Positions 14,314 through 20,744 of a DNA stretch of 20,744 bases are shown here, one piece after another. The notes under the pieces were generated by a model. It was not told the DNA's origin and searched no databases. It saw only the letters and a program-made list of their open reading frames with translations. Source of the stretch: Thermoplasmata archaeon. GTDB taxonomy: Archaea > Thermoplasmatota > Thermoplasmata > Thermoplasmatales > Thermoplasmataceae. Location of the stretch: assembly GCA_021835265.1 (NCBI GenBank), contig JAKBQK010000172.1, positions 1-20,744 of the forward strand, in the 5' to 3' direction. The translations under genes and the position numbers were made by a program. Position 1 is the stretch's first letter; every line of letters begins with the position of its first letter.

Positions 14314-16023
14314 ATGAATATGTTAGAGGAGAAGGACCAACGAGATGGAACTATTGCCTCAGAACAGGTTAATATCCCAACGACTTCACCTGAACCCGTA
14401 TCAAATAAATATGAAAATAACTACGATGGATGGACCAAAGAAGAGCTAATTAATGAGATAAAGAAACTTAGGAAGAGAAAAAGGTATGGTTTAGTTTGGG
14501 AAGAAAAGGATGAACAAGTAGTTAAAAAATGCAATGAGTTTCTTCCAATTCTTAGAGAAGTCACAGAAAAATCGATTAGTGTGCATAATATTGATAATTT
14601 AAATATACTAATAGAAGGTGATAACTATCATTCCTTATCTGTTTTGAATTACACACATGACCGTGCAGTGGATGTTATATATATTGATCCTCCGTATAAT
14701 TTAGGCAATGGTGACTTTATCTACAATGATAAGATAGTAGACAAAGAAGATGCATATAGACACAGCAAATGGTTATCTTTCATGAACTCAAGGATTAAAT
14801 TAGCAAAAAGTTTGTTAAAGCCAGAAGGCATCATTTTTATTTCAATAGATGAGAATGAGTTTTCTCAGTTGAAATTATTATGCGATAATATATTTGATGA
14901 AAAGAACTATATCGGTACATTTGTGTGGAGAAAGAAGGCTGGTGCTGGTGCTGATTCTAAGTTAATCTTTATCCAACATGATTATGTTTTGTTCTATTCG
15001 AAAAATAAGGATAAACTGGAGCGTTTTTATCAGCCTTTGAATAAAAAACAAAAAAAAGAATATAAAAATCCTGACAATGATCCTCGAGGTCCTTGGGCGC
15101 AAACAGATTTAACAGCCCCCTCGTCGGACACTGACAATAAAAGATTGTATAAAATTATTTCCCCACTTACTGGTAAAGAATGGCTCAAACGGTGGTCTTA
15201 CACAAAAGAAAATTTTGAAAAATTACTAGAAGATAACTTAGTCTGGTTTGGGAAGAGTGGAAATTCCACTCCGAAAAGAAAAAGATTCCTTTCTGAAAAA
15301 GAGGGCTTAGTCCCAAGATCATTGATAGATTTTGTATTGACCTCAGATGGAAAGAAAGATTTAGAGTCAATTTTTGGAAAAGAATCGAGAGTGTTTGATT
15401 ACCCTAAACCGGTTGAACTCGTTAAACATTTGATAAGGTTAAACGGAAAAAAAGATTCACTCGTTTTAGATTTTTTTGCAGGGTCTGGAACGACTGGTCA
15501 AGCAGTGGTTGAAACCAATTCAGAAGATGGTGGAAACAGGAGATTTATTCTTTGCACCAATAATGAAAACCTAATTGCAGAAAATGTTTGCTATCCAAGA
15601 ATTAAAACTGTAATATTGAGAAATGATGAAAATAAGGAATTGAAATCTTCTGAAAGTAGTTTGAAATATTTTAAAACAGATTTTGTAGAGGCTCTGGAAA
15701 CTGATAGTAATAAAAAGCAACTTGTTGACAGTTCAACTGAGATGCTTTGTCTCAAGGAATATTGCTTTAATCTTATATCTAATGGTAAATATTATAAAAT
15801 ATTTAATGGTGCAGAATACAAATTGCTTTGTATCATATATGATGATGATGGAATTGAGGAAGCTAAAATTCAGTTAAAAAATATTGGTAAAAAAGCTATT
15901 GTATATGTCTTTTCTCTCGATGATGGAAACAAAGAAGATGAGTTTACAGATTTGATTGATTTGATAGAAATAAAACCTATACCTGCATCTATCTTGAACG
16001 TATATAGGAGAATATTCAAATGA
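14314..16023 (+). CDS. mod: Type III restriction-modification methylase (Mod)
   Basis: 569-residue N6-adenine methyltransferase of the beta class: motif IV DPPYN (125-129) comes before motif I, DFFAGSGTTG (386-395), the order seen in Type III Mod proteins. The segment between (about 130-380) includes the target-recognition region with VWRKKAGAGADSK and KRWSYTKENFEKLL. It recognises the target for both modification and cleavage. The stop overlaps the start of the nuclease gene as ATGA. A second ATG two codons in (14320) is a possible start. The residues expected for activity are all present. The gene is clearly richer in A+T than the tRNA-side operon, suggesting separate acquisition. Confidence 0.93.
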   Translation: MNMLEEKDQRDGTIASEQVNIPTTSPEPVSNKYENNYDGWTKEELINEIKKLRKRKRYGLVWEEKDEQVVKKCNEFLPILREVTEKSISVHNIDNLNILIEGDNYHSLSVLNYTHDRAVDVIYIDPPYNLGNGDFIYNDKIVDKEDAYRHSKWLSFMNSRIKLAKSLLKPEGIIFISIDENEFSQLKLLCDNIFDEKNYIGTFVWRKKAGAGADSKLIFIQHDYVLFYSKNKDKLERFYQPLNKKQKKEYKNPDNDPRGPWAQTDLTAPSSDTDNKRLYKIISPLTGKEWLKRWSYTKENFEKLLEDNLVWFGKSGNSTPKRKRFLSEKEGLVPRSLIDFVLTSDGKKDLESIFGKESRVFDYPKPVELVKHLIRLNGKKDSLVLDFFAGSGTTGQAVVETNSEDGGNRRFILCTNNENLIAENVCYPRIKTVILRNDENKELKSSESSLKYFKTDFVEALETDSNKKQLVDSSTEMLCLKEYCFNLISNGKYYKIFNGAEYKLLCIIYDDDGIEEAKIQLKNIGKKAIVYVFSLDDGNKEDEFTDLIDLIEIKPIPASILNVYRRIFK

Positions 16024-18230
16024 TAAATTTAAGAAATTATCAACTAAAAGCCACCGAAGAGTTGACGACTAAAGCGTGTGATTTTTTATACAAGTCTCAA
16101 AATGCAGTTATTTCTTTCAAGGCCCCTACTGGCTCAGGAAAAACCCTAATGGTCTCTGAATTCCTTAAAAATATTGCAAATGTTCCCGACCTAGATATCT
16201 CAGTGATTTGGATATCAGTTAGGATGCTTCATGAGCAGAGCAAAGAAAAACTTGAGAGATATTTTGAAGATCTTCAGTTGATGAAATGCAGTTATTTTTT
16301 CGATATTTCCGATAGAAAAATAAACAAGAATGAAATTTTATTTATCAACTGGGAGAGTATAAATAAAAAAAACTCAAATATACTCATTAGGGAGAATGAA
16401 CAGGACAACAATCTGAATAGTGTAGTTAAAAACACTATAGATGATGGTAAAAAAATATTACTCATCATTGACGAGAGCCATCATACTGCAAACACAGAAA
16501 GTTCAAGAGAATTAATTGATATAATTTCCCCGCATCTAACTGTAGAGGTTTCTGCCACTCCCTTAAACAAACTATATGATCAACATGTTATTGTTAACAT
16601 TGCGGATGTAAAAGAGGAGAAAATGATAAAGAACGAGGTTTCTATAAATCCAGAATTTTTATCGATTGTGATTGAAAAGGGTGTGACGTCTAATGAAATA
16701 GTTATTGATCAGGCCATAAATAAAAGAAAAGAGTTGGCTCAACTGTATAAATCAGAGGGGAGTAATATTAACCCATTAATTCTTATACAATTGCCAGACA
16801 ATAAGGGAGGTGAATCAGGTCTGGAAAAGGACAAAATAATAGGGCTATTGGATTTGAAATATGAGATAAACATAAATAATAATAAACTGGCAGTATGGCT
16901 TTCAGAGGATAAGTCTAACAACCTTGCAAATATAGAAAAAAATGACAACGAAGTTGAAGTACTGATATTTAAACAGGCAATTGCTCTTGGATGGGACTGT
17001 CCCAGGGCATCAATACTGGTTATCTTTAGGGAAACGAAAAGTTTTCCTTTCACCATTCAGACTGTGGGCCGCATAATGAGAATGCCTCAATTTAGATATT
17101 ATAATAATGAAGAATTGAACAAAGCATATGTCTTTACAAACTTGGATAAAATAATACTTGAAGGAGATGAAGCTCGTGATTATTTTACGTTATTAGAGTC
17201 AAAGCGGGACGACTCCAGATATAGTGAAATAAAACTACGATCACAAAGTGTTATTAGGCAAAGAGAAAGAACTAGACTTTCTGGAGAATTTGTGAAAATT
17301 TTCCAAGATGTTGCAAGTAAAATGCTAATTGACCAAAAACTAGATCTCTCACCAAATACAATTTCTGATTTTATAATAGCTGAAGGATCAATATCTAATA
17401 TTGATCAGTTAGGACAGATAGAATACGGGGGACAAATAGCAATCCCATCAAGTTCTAAAGATATATCAGACAAGTTTTACATGTTTGTGCGAAAAAATGC
17501 AAGCCCATATGCCATGAAAGATTCTAGTGGTAGAATACGAACTGCGCTTTACCTTTTTTTAGAAAATAAATTCGGTATAAAGAGATATTCCGAAAACGCC
17601 GAAAAAATAATATTAGGGGATAAGAATGTTAGATTTTTCGAAGAAGCTTTGTTCAAAAGTAAGGAAGAATATCAAAATAGTGTTGTTCTAAAATTAAAGT
17701 CTCAGGATAAATTTATAGATGAATACAAATGGGAAATACCTAAGTTAATATCTTATAATGATAAGTATTTTTCAAATATAGTAAAAAAATCAATAATGAA
17801 ACCATTCTTCAATTACGTGAATGCCAGCAGTCCTGAGACAGAATTCATCAAACTTCTGGAAAGTAGCGAAAATGTAGAATGGTGGTATAAAAATAGGGAA
17901 AGCGAATCAAAGTATTTCTCAGTTGGATATATTGATGAAGATGGTTTCAAATCTTGCTTCTATGTAGACTTTATTGTTAAATTCAATGATGGAAAAATTG
18001 GTCTTTTTGACACTAAGAAGGGAATTACAGTAATTGAAAAATATACAAAAAATAAAGCGGAGGCTCTTCAGAAATATATTATGGATGAGAATAGTAAAGG
18101 AAAGAACTTGTTTGGTGGAATTGTTGTGCCCATTGATACTAGGCATGGAATTATTTGGATGATCAATATTGGACATATTTACTCTGAAGATATGAAAGAT
18201 ACATCAAAATGGGATATCTTAAGATTATGA
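16020..18230 (+). CDS. res: Type III restriction endonuclease subunit (Res)
   Basis: 736 residues of SF2 translocase plus nuclease. Motif I APTGSGKT (35-42), motif II DESHH (151-155), motif III SATP (178-181) and motif VI QTVGRIMRMPQ (about 347-357) are intact. Close to the C-terminus lies the PD-(D/E)XK core, VDFIVKFNDG then LFDTKKG (about 650-668), where the Asp and Lys of the cleavage site sit. This matches the Res architecture, though it is shorter than many bacterial Res proteins (often 900 or more). Works as a complex with Mod, whose gene overlaps its start by 4 bases. The strong A+T bias matches Mod, so the pair was probably acquired together. Confidence 0.92.
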   Translation: MINLRNYQLKATEELTTKACDFLYKSQNAVISFKAPTGSGKTLMVSEFLKNIANVPDLDISVIWISVRMLHEQSKEKLERYFEDLQLMKCSYFFDISDRKINKNEILFINWESINKKNSNILIRENEQDNNLNSVVKNTIDDGKKILLIIDESHHTANTESSRELIDIISPHLTVEVSATPLNKLYDQHVIVNIADVKEEKMIKNEVSINPEFLSIVIEKGVTSNEIVIDQAINKRKELAQLYKSEGSNINPLILIQLPDNKGGESGLEKDKIIGLLDLKYEININNNKLAVWLSEDKSNNLANIEKNDNEVEVLIFKQAIALGWDCPRASILVIFRETKSFPFTIQTVGRIMRMPQFRYYNNEELNKAYVFTNLDKIILEGDEARDYFTLLESKRDDSRYSEIKLRSQSVIRQRERTRLSGEFVKIFQDVASKMLIDQKLDLSPNTISDFIIAEGSISNIDQLGQIEYGGQIAIPSSSKDISDKFYMFVRKNASPYAMKDSSGRIRTALYLFLENKFGIKRYSENAEKIILGDKNVRFFEEALFKSKEEYQNSVVLKLKSQDKFIDEYKWEIPKLISYNDKYFSNIVKKSIMKPFFNYVNASSPETEFIKLLESSENVEWWYKNRESESKYFSVGYIDEDGFKSCFYVDFIVKFNDGKIGLFDTKKGITVIEKYTKNKAEALQKYIMDENSKGKNLFGGIVVPIDTRHGIIWMINIGHIYSEDMKDTSKWDILRL

Positions 18231-18233
18231 AAT

Positions 18234-18480
18234 CTATTTTATTGTAGATAGCCTCAACTTCATTTTTTCTAGCTTGTCTGCGAGTCCCTGATCCTCTCCA
18301 ACGATGGCCTGCATGTCATCCACCTTCCTCACTGCTTTCTGGGCCCTTTCAGGGTCAATTCAACCACAAAGAAGTCCTTCATGGGATCACTGCTCTTCGG
18401 AGCTTTGGAATGGAACCTCCAAGCTTCTTCTGCATCTCATCCAGCCTTTTCCTCACATCGTCAATGCTTTTCTTTGTTAC
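18234..18480 (-). pseudogene. Frameshifted small ORF with coiled-coil-like remains
   Basis: Three pieces in three frames join into one plausible protein: VTKKSIDDVRKRLDEMQKKL, then KAPKSSDPMKDFFVVEL, then DPERAQKAVRKVDDMQAIVG running on to a TAG at 18234-18236. Two frameshifts and the lack of a start codon show that it is dead. The intact ancestor would have been about 80 residues and mostly helical. Family unknown. Confidence 0.55.
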
Positions 18481-18497
18481 AAAAAAAAACGTCTATA
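18481..18497 (-). terminator. Oligo-T terminator of the leftward recombinase/HEPN pair
   Basis: On the minus strand TATAGACG is followed by nine T residues (18489 to 18481), starting about 24 bases after the HEPN gene stop. Archaeal termination commonly uses such T runs. The same sequence with T7 occurs at 14116-14131, so it also counts as a direct repeat flanking the mod-res module. Confidence 0.5.
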
Positions 18498-18512
18498 ATT
18501 TAAGCTGAGTAT

Positions 18513-19169
18513 TTATCGAAATTCAAATATAAAACCCCCCTCAAAATCTTCAATTTCTAACACCGGCTTTGGAAAATCACTATCAGCTACGTTCCCATAG
18601 TCTTGACAATACTCTATTTTTACTAAATCCTTTGATTTAAGGTATTCCGTAACCAATGGTGCCAATATCAAATGTGCAAGCTTGATCAGTTTGAAGTCTA
18701 TTGAGTTCTTATCTTCATAAGGGAGTTTCCTACCGTGAAAAAGGTTGCATCTAATCTGATAGATCACCTGAATTAGTTTTTCGAATTCTTTAGAATTTAG
18801 CGTTATGCTATTTCCACTTTTCATATCTTTAACCGTGTATTTCATTAACTCATTCAAGTAATAACACAGTTCTCCCATTTTTCTCTGTAATATTTCTTCC
18901 CAATCTTTGTCTTTTCCAGCAGCATCAATTAGTTGCTTATCATTCAATCTCTCACCATGAGATTCTCTCAATATGGAATTATAACAAATCCACAAGGATA
19001 TAAAACGATCTGCTAAATCTATATGTCTCTCACCATATTGAGGTGAATTTGTGTCAATATTGCTAGTGCAGGCCATTGCTCGATAAAACCATGTCATGGT
19101 AAACTGTTCAGACTCTTTATCTCCCATTTTAATATTAAAACAAATATCATTATTCATAAACGACCTCAT
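18513..19169 (-). CDS. HEPN-motif protein, candidate ribonuclease
   Basis: 218 residues, mostly helical. The segment IYQIRCNLFHGRKLP carries R140-x4-H145, the HEPN active-site motif in the form typical of (I)RxNLFHG proteins, near the C-terminal third. HEPN proteins are usually metal-independent RNases of defence or toxin systems. I start it at 19169, where the ATG overlaps the recombinase stop, rather than at 19256: the longer form would overlap the recombinase by 91 bases in another frame. Translational coupling to a recombinase is unusual; no neighbouring nucleotidyltransferase (the usual MNT antitoxin partner) is present. RNase activity is inferred from the motif only. Confidence 0.72.
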   Translation of the reverse strand: MRSFMNNDICFNIKMGDKESEQFTMTWFYRAMACTSNIDTNSPQYGERHIDLADRFISLWICYNSILRESHGERLNDKQLIDAAGKDKDWEEILQRKMGELCYYLNELMKYTVKDMKSGNSITLNSKEFEKLIQVIYQIRCNLFHGRKLPYEDKNSIDFKLIKLAHLILAPLVTEYLKSKDLVKIEYCQDYGNVADSDFPKPVLEIEDFEGGFIFEFR

Positions 19170-19798
19170 CGCATTTTTTCCATAAACTCTGAGGTATCCA
19201 TGCCAGTGATTTGAGTATAAATTGAGGTTGTGAACACTGATGAATGGCCCATCCACTGCTGCAGCACATTCAGGGGAACATTATCCATTATGGCCTTGAC
19301 CGCGAATGTATGCCTGAACTTGTGAGCGTGAACACCAATACCTATACTGTTCTGGATCTTCTTCAAGTAAAGATCCACAACTTGCCTCTTCATGGGAAAC
19401 AAAAGATCAGGGGAATCCTGCCTTATATTTGTGGTGAGGAGATACTGCATATAGATATCTCTTAGATCGGGATGCATCGGGATGATCCTGTATTTTTCCA
19501 TGGGAAGCCCCGTGCGTTTGTCCTTTCCCTGTTTCAGCGTTATCAGACGGACTGTGTTTGTGGACAGGTTGATATCTGATGGTCTCAGCTGCAGCACTTC
19601 ATCTATTCTTCCTCCTGTTCGAAGGAGAAATTTAGCTAGGAGAAAATATCTCTGGTGGTATTCGATTCTTGATGGGTCCTTTTCCATTTTGCACGAGATC
19701 TCATGGAAGATCTTCCCGAGATCTTCATCCGAAAAAAATTCGATGGACAATTTCTGGCCAGATTGGATCATCATGTTCCTTGGAACGGGCAAAGGCAT
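19166..19798 (-). CDS. Minimal Xer-type tyrosine recombinase
   Basis: 210 residues, almost only the catalytic domain: R64 (TGGRIDE), a Lys at about 89-92, H159-x-x-R162 (HKFRH), H185 (MGHSS) and Tyr194 (SIYTQI) are all present. The usual N-terminal core-binding domain (about 80-100 residues) is missing, and the sequence upstream does not encode one in any frame I read. A TATA box at 19821-19826 puts a leaderless start at 19798, so the short form appears genuine and not a misjudged start. It resembles archaeal XerA in its catalytic part. Its stop overlaps the HEPN gene start. It is distinct from the tRNA-linked integrase at the left end. Confidence 0.87.
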   Translation of the reverse strand: MPLPVPRNMMIQSGQKLSIEFFSDEDLGKIFHEISCKMEKDPSRIEYHQRYFLLAKFLLRTGGRIDEVLQLRPSDINLSTNTVRLITLKQGKDKRTGLPMEKYRIIPMHPDLRDIYMQYLLTTNIRQDSPDLLFPMKRQVVDLYLKKIQNSIGIGVHAHKFRHTFAVKAIMDNVPLNVLQQWMGHSSVFTTSIYTQITGMDTSEFMEKMR

Positions 19799-19820
19799 GA
19801 CATGACAATTCGTATGACTT

Positions 19821-19826
19821 TATATA
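19821..19826 (-). promoter_or_regulatory. TATA box of the recombinase/HEPN pair
   Basis: On the minus strand CGTATATAAAG lies about 23-28 bases before the ATG at 19798, the archaeal leaderless spacing. Confidence 0.6.
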
Positions 19827-19875
19827 CGTTCTCACTTCCTGGATGCGAAGTTCTTCGTAAAATCGAAGATGTTAG

Positions 19876-19884
19876 TATATAAAG
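19876..19884 (+). promoter_or_regulatory. Orphan TATA box pointing right
   Basis: TATATAAAG is a good archaeal TATA box on the plus strand, with expected transcription start near 19905-19910, exactly at the palindrome. No ORF of note follows until 20124, so it might drive a small RNA or be fortuitous. Confidence 0.35.
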
Positions 19885-19908
19885 AGGCCAATGGAACCCA
19901 CTGGATGA

Positions 19909-19934
19909 CATGACAAAATCTATGTTTTGTCATG
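19909..19934. repeat. Perfect 10-bp inverted repeat (palindrome)
   Basis: Arms CATGACAAAA (19909-19918) and TTTTGTCATG (19925-19934) around TCTATG. The left arm overlaps the second copy of the ATGACATGACAA repeat. The strength and place, about 110 bases from the Xer-type recombinase start, suggest a dimeric binding site or a recombination core. A wider inverted pair lies further right: ATAATGAATTT (19972-19982) and AAATTCATTAT (20042-20052). Confidence 0.6.
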
Positions 19935-20087
19935 TTTGAACGTAAGAGATTTCCCGACTGAAACGCAAGAAATAATGAATTTATCGGATCTCTCTGGATC
20001 ATAGTGGGTAAATGATATCCCAAATAATAATTACAGAATGCAAATTCATTATAACTTAAATATAACAAAAAACGATATATCAATACA

Positions 20088-20095
20088 TTTATATG
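20088..20095 (+). promoter_or_regulatory. TATA box of the AbiV-like gene
   Basis: TTTATATG lies 29-36 bases before the GTG at 20124 and supports that start. Confidence 0.45.
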
Positions 20096-20123
20096 AATAA
20101 AATCACTTAAAAAATGATAACCT

Positions 20124-20744
20124 GTGAAAGGTGTAGAAAATAAGAATGAAATTTATGATAAAGCAGCAATAAGATGTGTGGGGAATGCATTAAACCTCTC
20201 AGAGTCTGCTGAGTTGGTTTACAAATCTGGAAAAGTGGGCCTAGGATCTGCATTGCTCGTACTTGCTTGTGAAGAACTTGCTAAAGGTCAACACTATCGA
20301 TCTATTGCGGATGGTTTGGCTACTACGGATGTTAGTAAACTAGGTGAAACATGGGTATTTAGCTATAAAATGCTTTATGAACATGAATTAAAACAGAGTT
20401 TACTCGGATTTGGAGCTATTTTTGAACTGTTCAATAAGATATATCAAGAACATATGGATGAAATCGTCTCTTCGTATGAGTCCTTAAATTTATCGGTCAA
20501 AGATATCCTTAATAATACTTCTGAAGTAGGTAAGAAATTAAAGGAAAATTATAAAAAATTTTTTCAGTCAAATCAAGAATTCGAAAAGAAAACAAAAGAA
20601 CTTAAGGAACTAATTAAACGGATGGAAATAATAAAGGAGAGAGGTTTTTACGTCGACATAAGAAATGGGAAAGTGGTAAGTCCTACAGATATTTCAAGTG
20701 AAGAGTATCTAAAGCTAAAAAATCACTTTGATACCCTGTTCTTG
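20124..20744 (+). CDS. AbiV-like abortive infection protein (cut by window end)
   Basis: The frame opens at GTG 20124, after an in-frame TAA at 20118-20120, and runs open to the last base (207 codons). Residues about 15-60, with NALNLSESAELVYKSGKVGL followed by SALLVLACEELAKGQHY, match the HEPN-related AbiV family: a helix, a gap and then the conserved A-x(3)EELxK helix. A basic coiled-coil-like stretch (about 130-175) follows. AbiV proteins protect cells by blocking phage or virus reproduction. The C-terminus lies outside the window. The GTG start is supported by the TATA box upstream. Confidence 0.75.
   Translation, partial: MKGVENKNEIYDKAAIRCVGNALNLSESAELVYKSGKVGLGSALLVLACEELAKGQHYRSIADGLATTDVSKLGETWVFSYKMLYEHELKQSLLGFGAIFELFNKIYQEHMDEIVSSYESLNLSVKDILNNTSEVGKKLKENYKKFFQSNQEFEKKTKELKELIKRMEIIKERGFYVDIRNGKVVSPTDISSEEYLKLKNHFDTLFL

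Larger units (their letters stand above)
19797..19916. repeat. Two copies of ATGACATGACAA flanking the recombinase promoter
   Basis: Exact 12-base direct copies at 19797-19808, on the recombinase start, and at 19905-19916. Between them lie the recombinase TATA box and a small inverted repeat, CTTCG (19853-19857) and CGAAG (19863-19867). They may be operators or recombinase binding sites. Confidence 0.5.

Noticed and set aside
18513..19256. 247-residue version of the HEPN protein
   Set aside because: It would overlap the recombinase by 91 bases in another frame; the ATG at 19169 makes a normal 4-base overlap.
19832..20083. 83-residue leftward frame upstream of the recombinase
   Set aside because: Considered as the missing N-terminal domain, but the translation is not like a core-binding domain, is in repeat-rich promoter sequence and is separated by TATA boxes.
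1..20744. CRISPR array or second tRNA 3' end (attR)
   Set aside because: No regularly spaced direct repeats of CRISPR type were seen, and the segment at 92-126 has no second copy that I could find.

Overview
The window looks like archaeal chromosome, most likely from a Thermoplasmatales-type archaeon. The reasons are: most start codons lie about 25-35 bases downstream of an A/T-rich TATA-like box with no room for a leader; there are SWIM-domain transposases, winged-helix regulators and zinc ribbons; and start/stop overlaps of the ATGA type are frequent. The lineage is inferred from style, not from a marker gene.

The left edge carries a complete tRNA-Lys(CTT). Its 3' half also encodes, antisense, the last residues of a tyrosine integrase, so this is the left junction of an integrated element that extends to the right. 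No second copy of the tRNA 3' end is in the window, so the right junction lies outside or has been lost. From about 2647 back to 88 runs a leftward operon of nine genes, each overlapping or abutting the next: a ribbon-helix-helix-like protein, a 95-residue protein, several very small proteins (two with clear Cys pairs), a 138-residue protein and the integrase.

Rightward from 2754 is the most interesting block: a double winged-helix regulator, a UvrD/Rep-type helicase, a Cas4/AddB-like PD-(D/E)XK nuclease with an Fe-S cysteine set, a DUF6884-like protein and a DpdA-like base transglycosylase. I read it as a compact putative 7-deazaguanine DNA-modification and defence locus without its own precursor-synthesis genes. 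A small winged-helix-like gene follows, then a SWIM/DDE insertion sequence.

From 10245 there is an AbrB-like regulator coupled to a single-chain restriction-modification protein (nuclease, adenine methylase, specificity region). A 1.1 kb graveyard follows (13190-14313) with a small zinc-finger ORF, a multiply broken ORF, a winged-helix tail and an ORF with an internal amber codon. A Type III restriction-modification pair (mod, res) fills 14314-18230 and is visibly more A+T-rich. It lies between two copies of a short oligo-A/CGTCTATA repeat.

The right end holds a leftward pair, a minimal Xer-type recombinase and a HEPN-motif protein, then a repeat-rich non-coding stretch with a strong palindrome, and finally the start of an AbiV-like abortive-infection gene cut off by the window edge. 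Overall this is a defence island in a tRNA-targeted element: several DNA-modifying systems, candidate HEPN ribonucleases, two recombinases and abundant decay.
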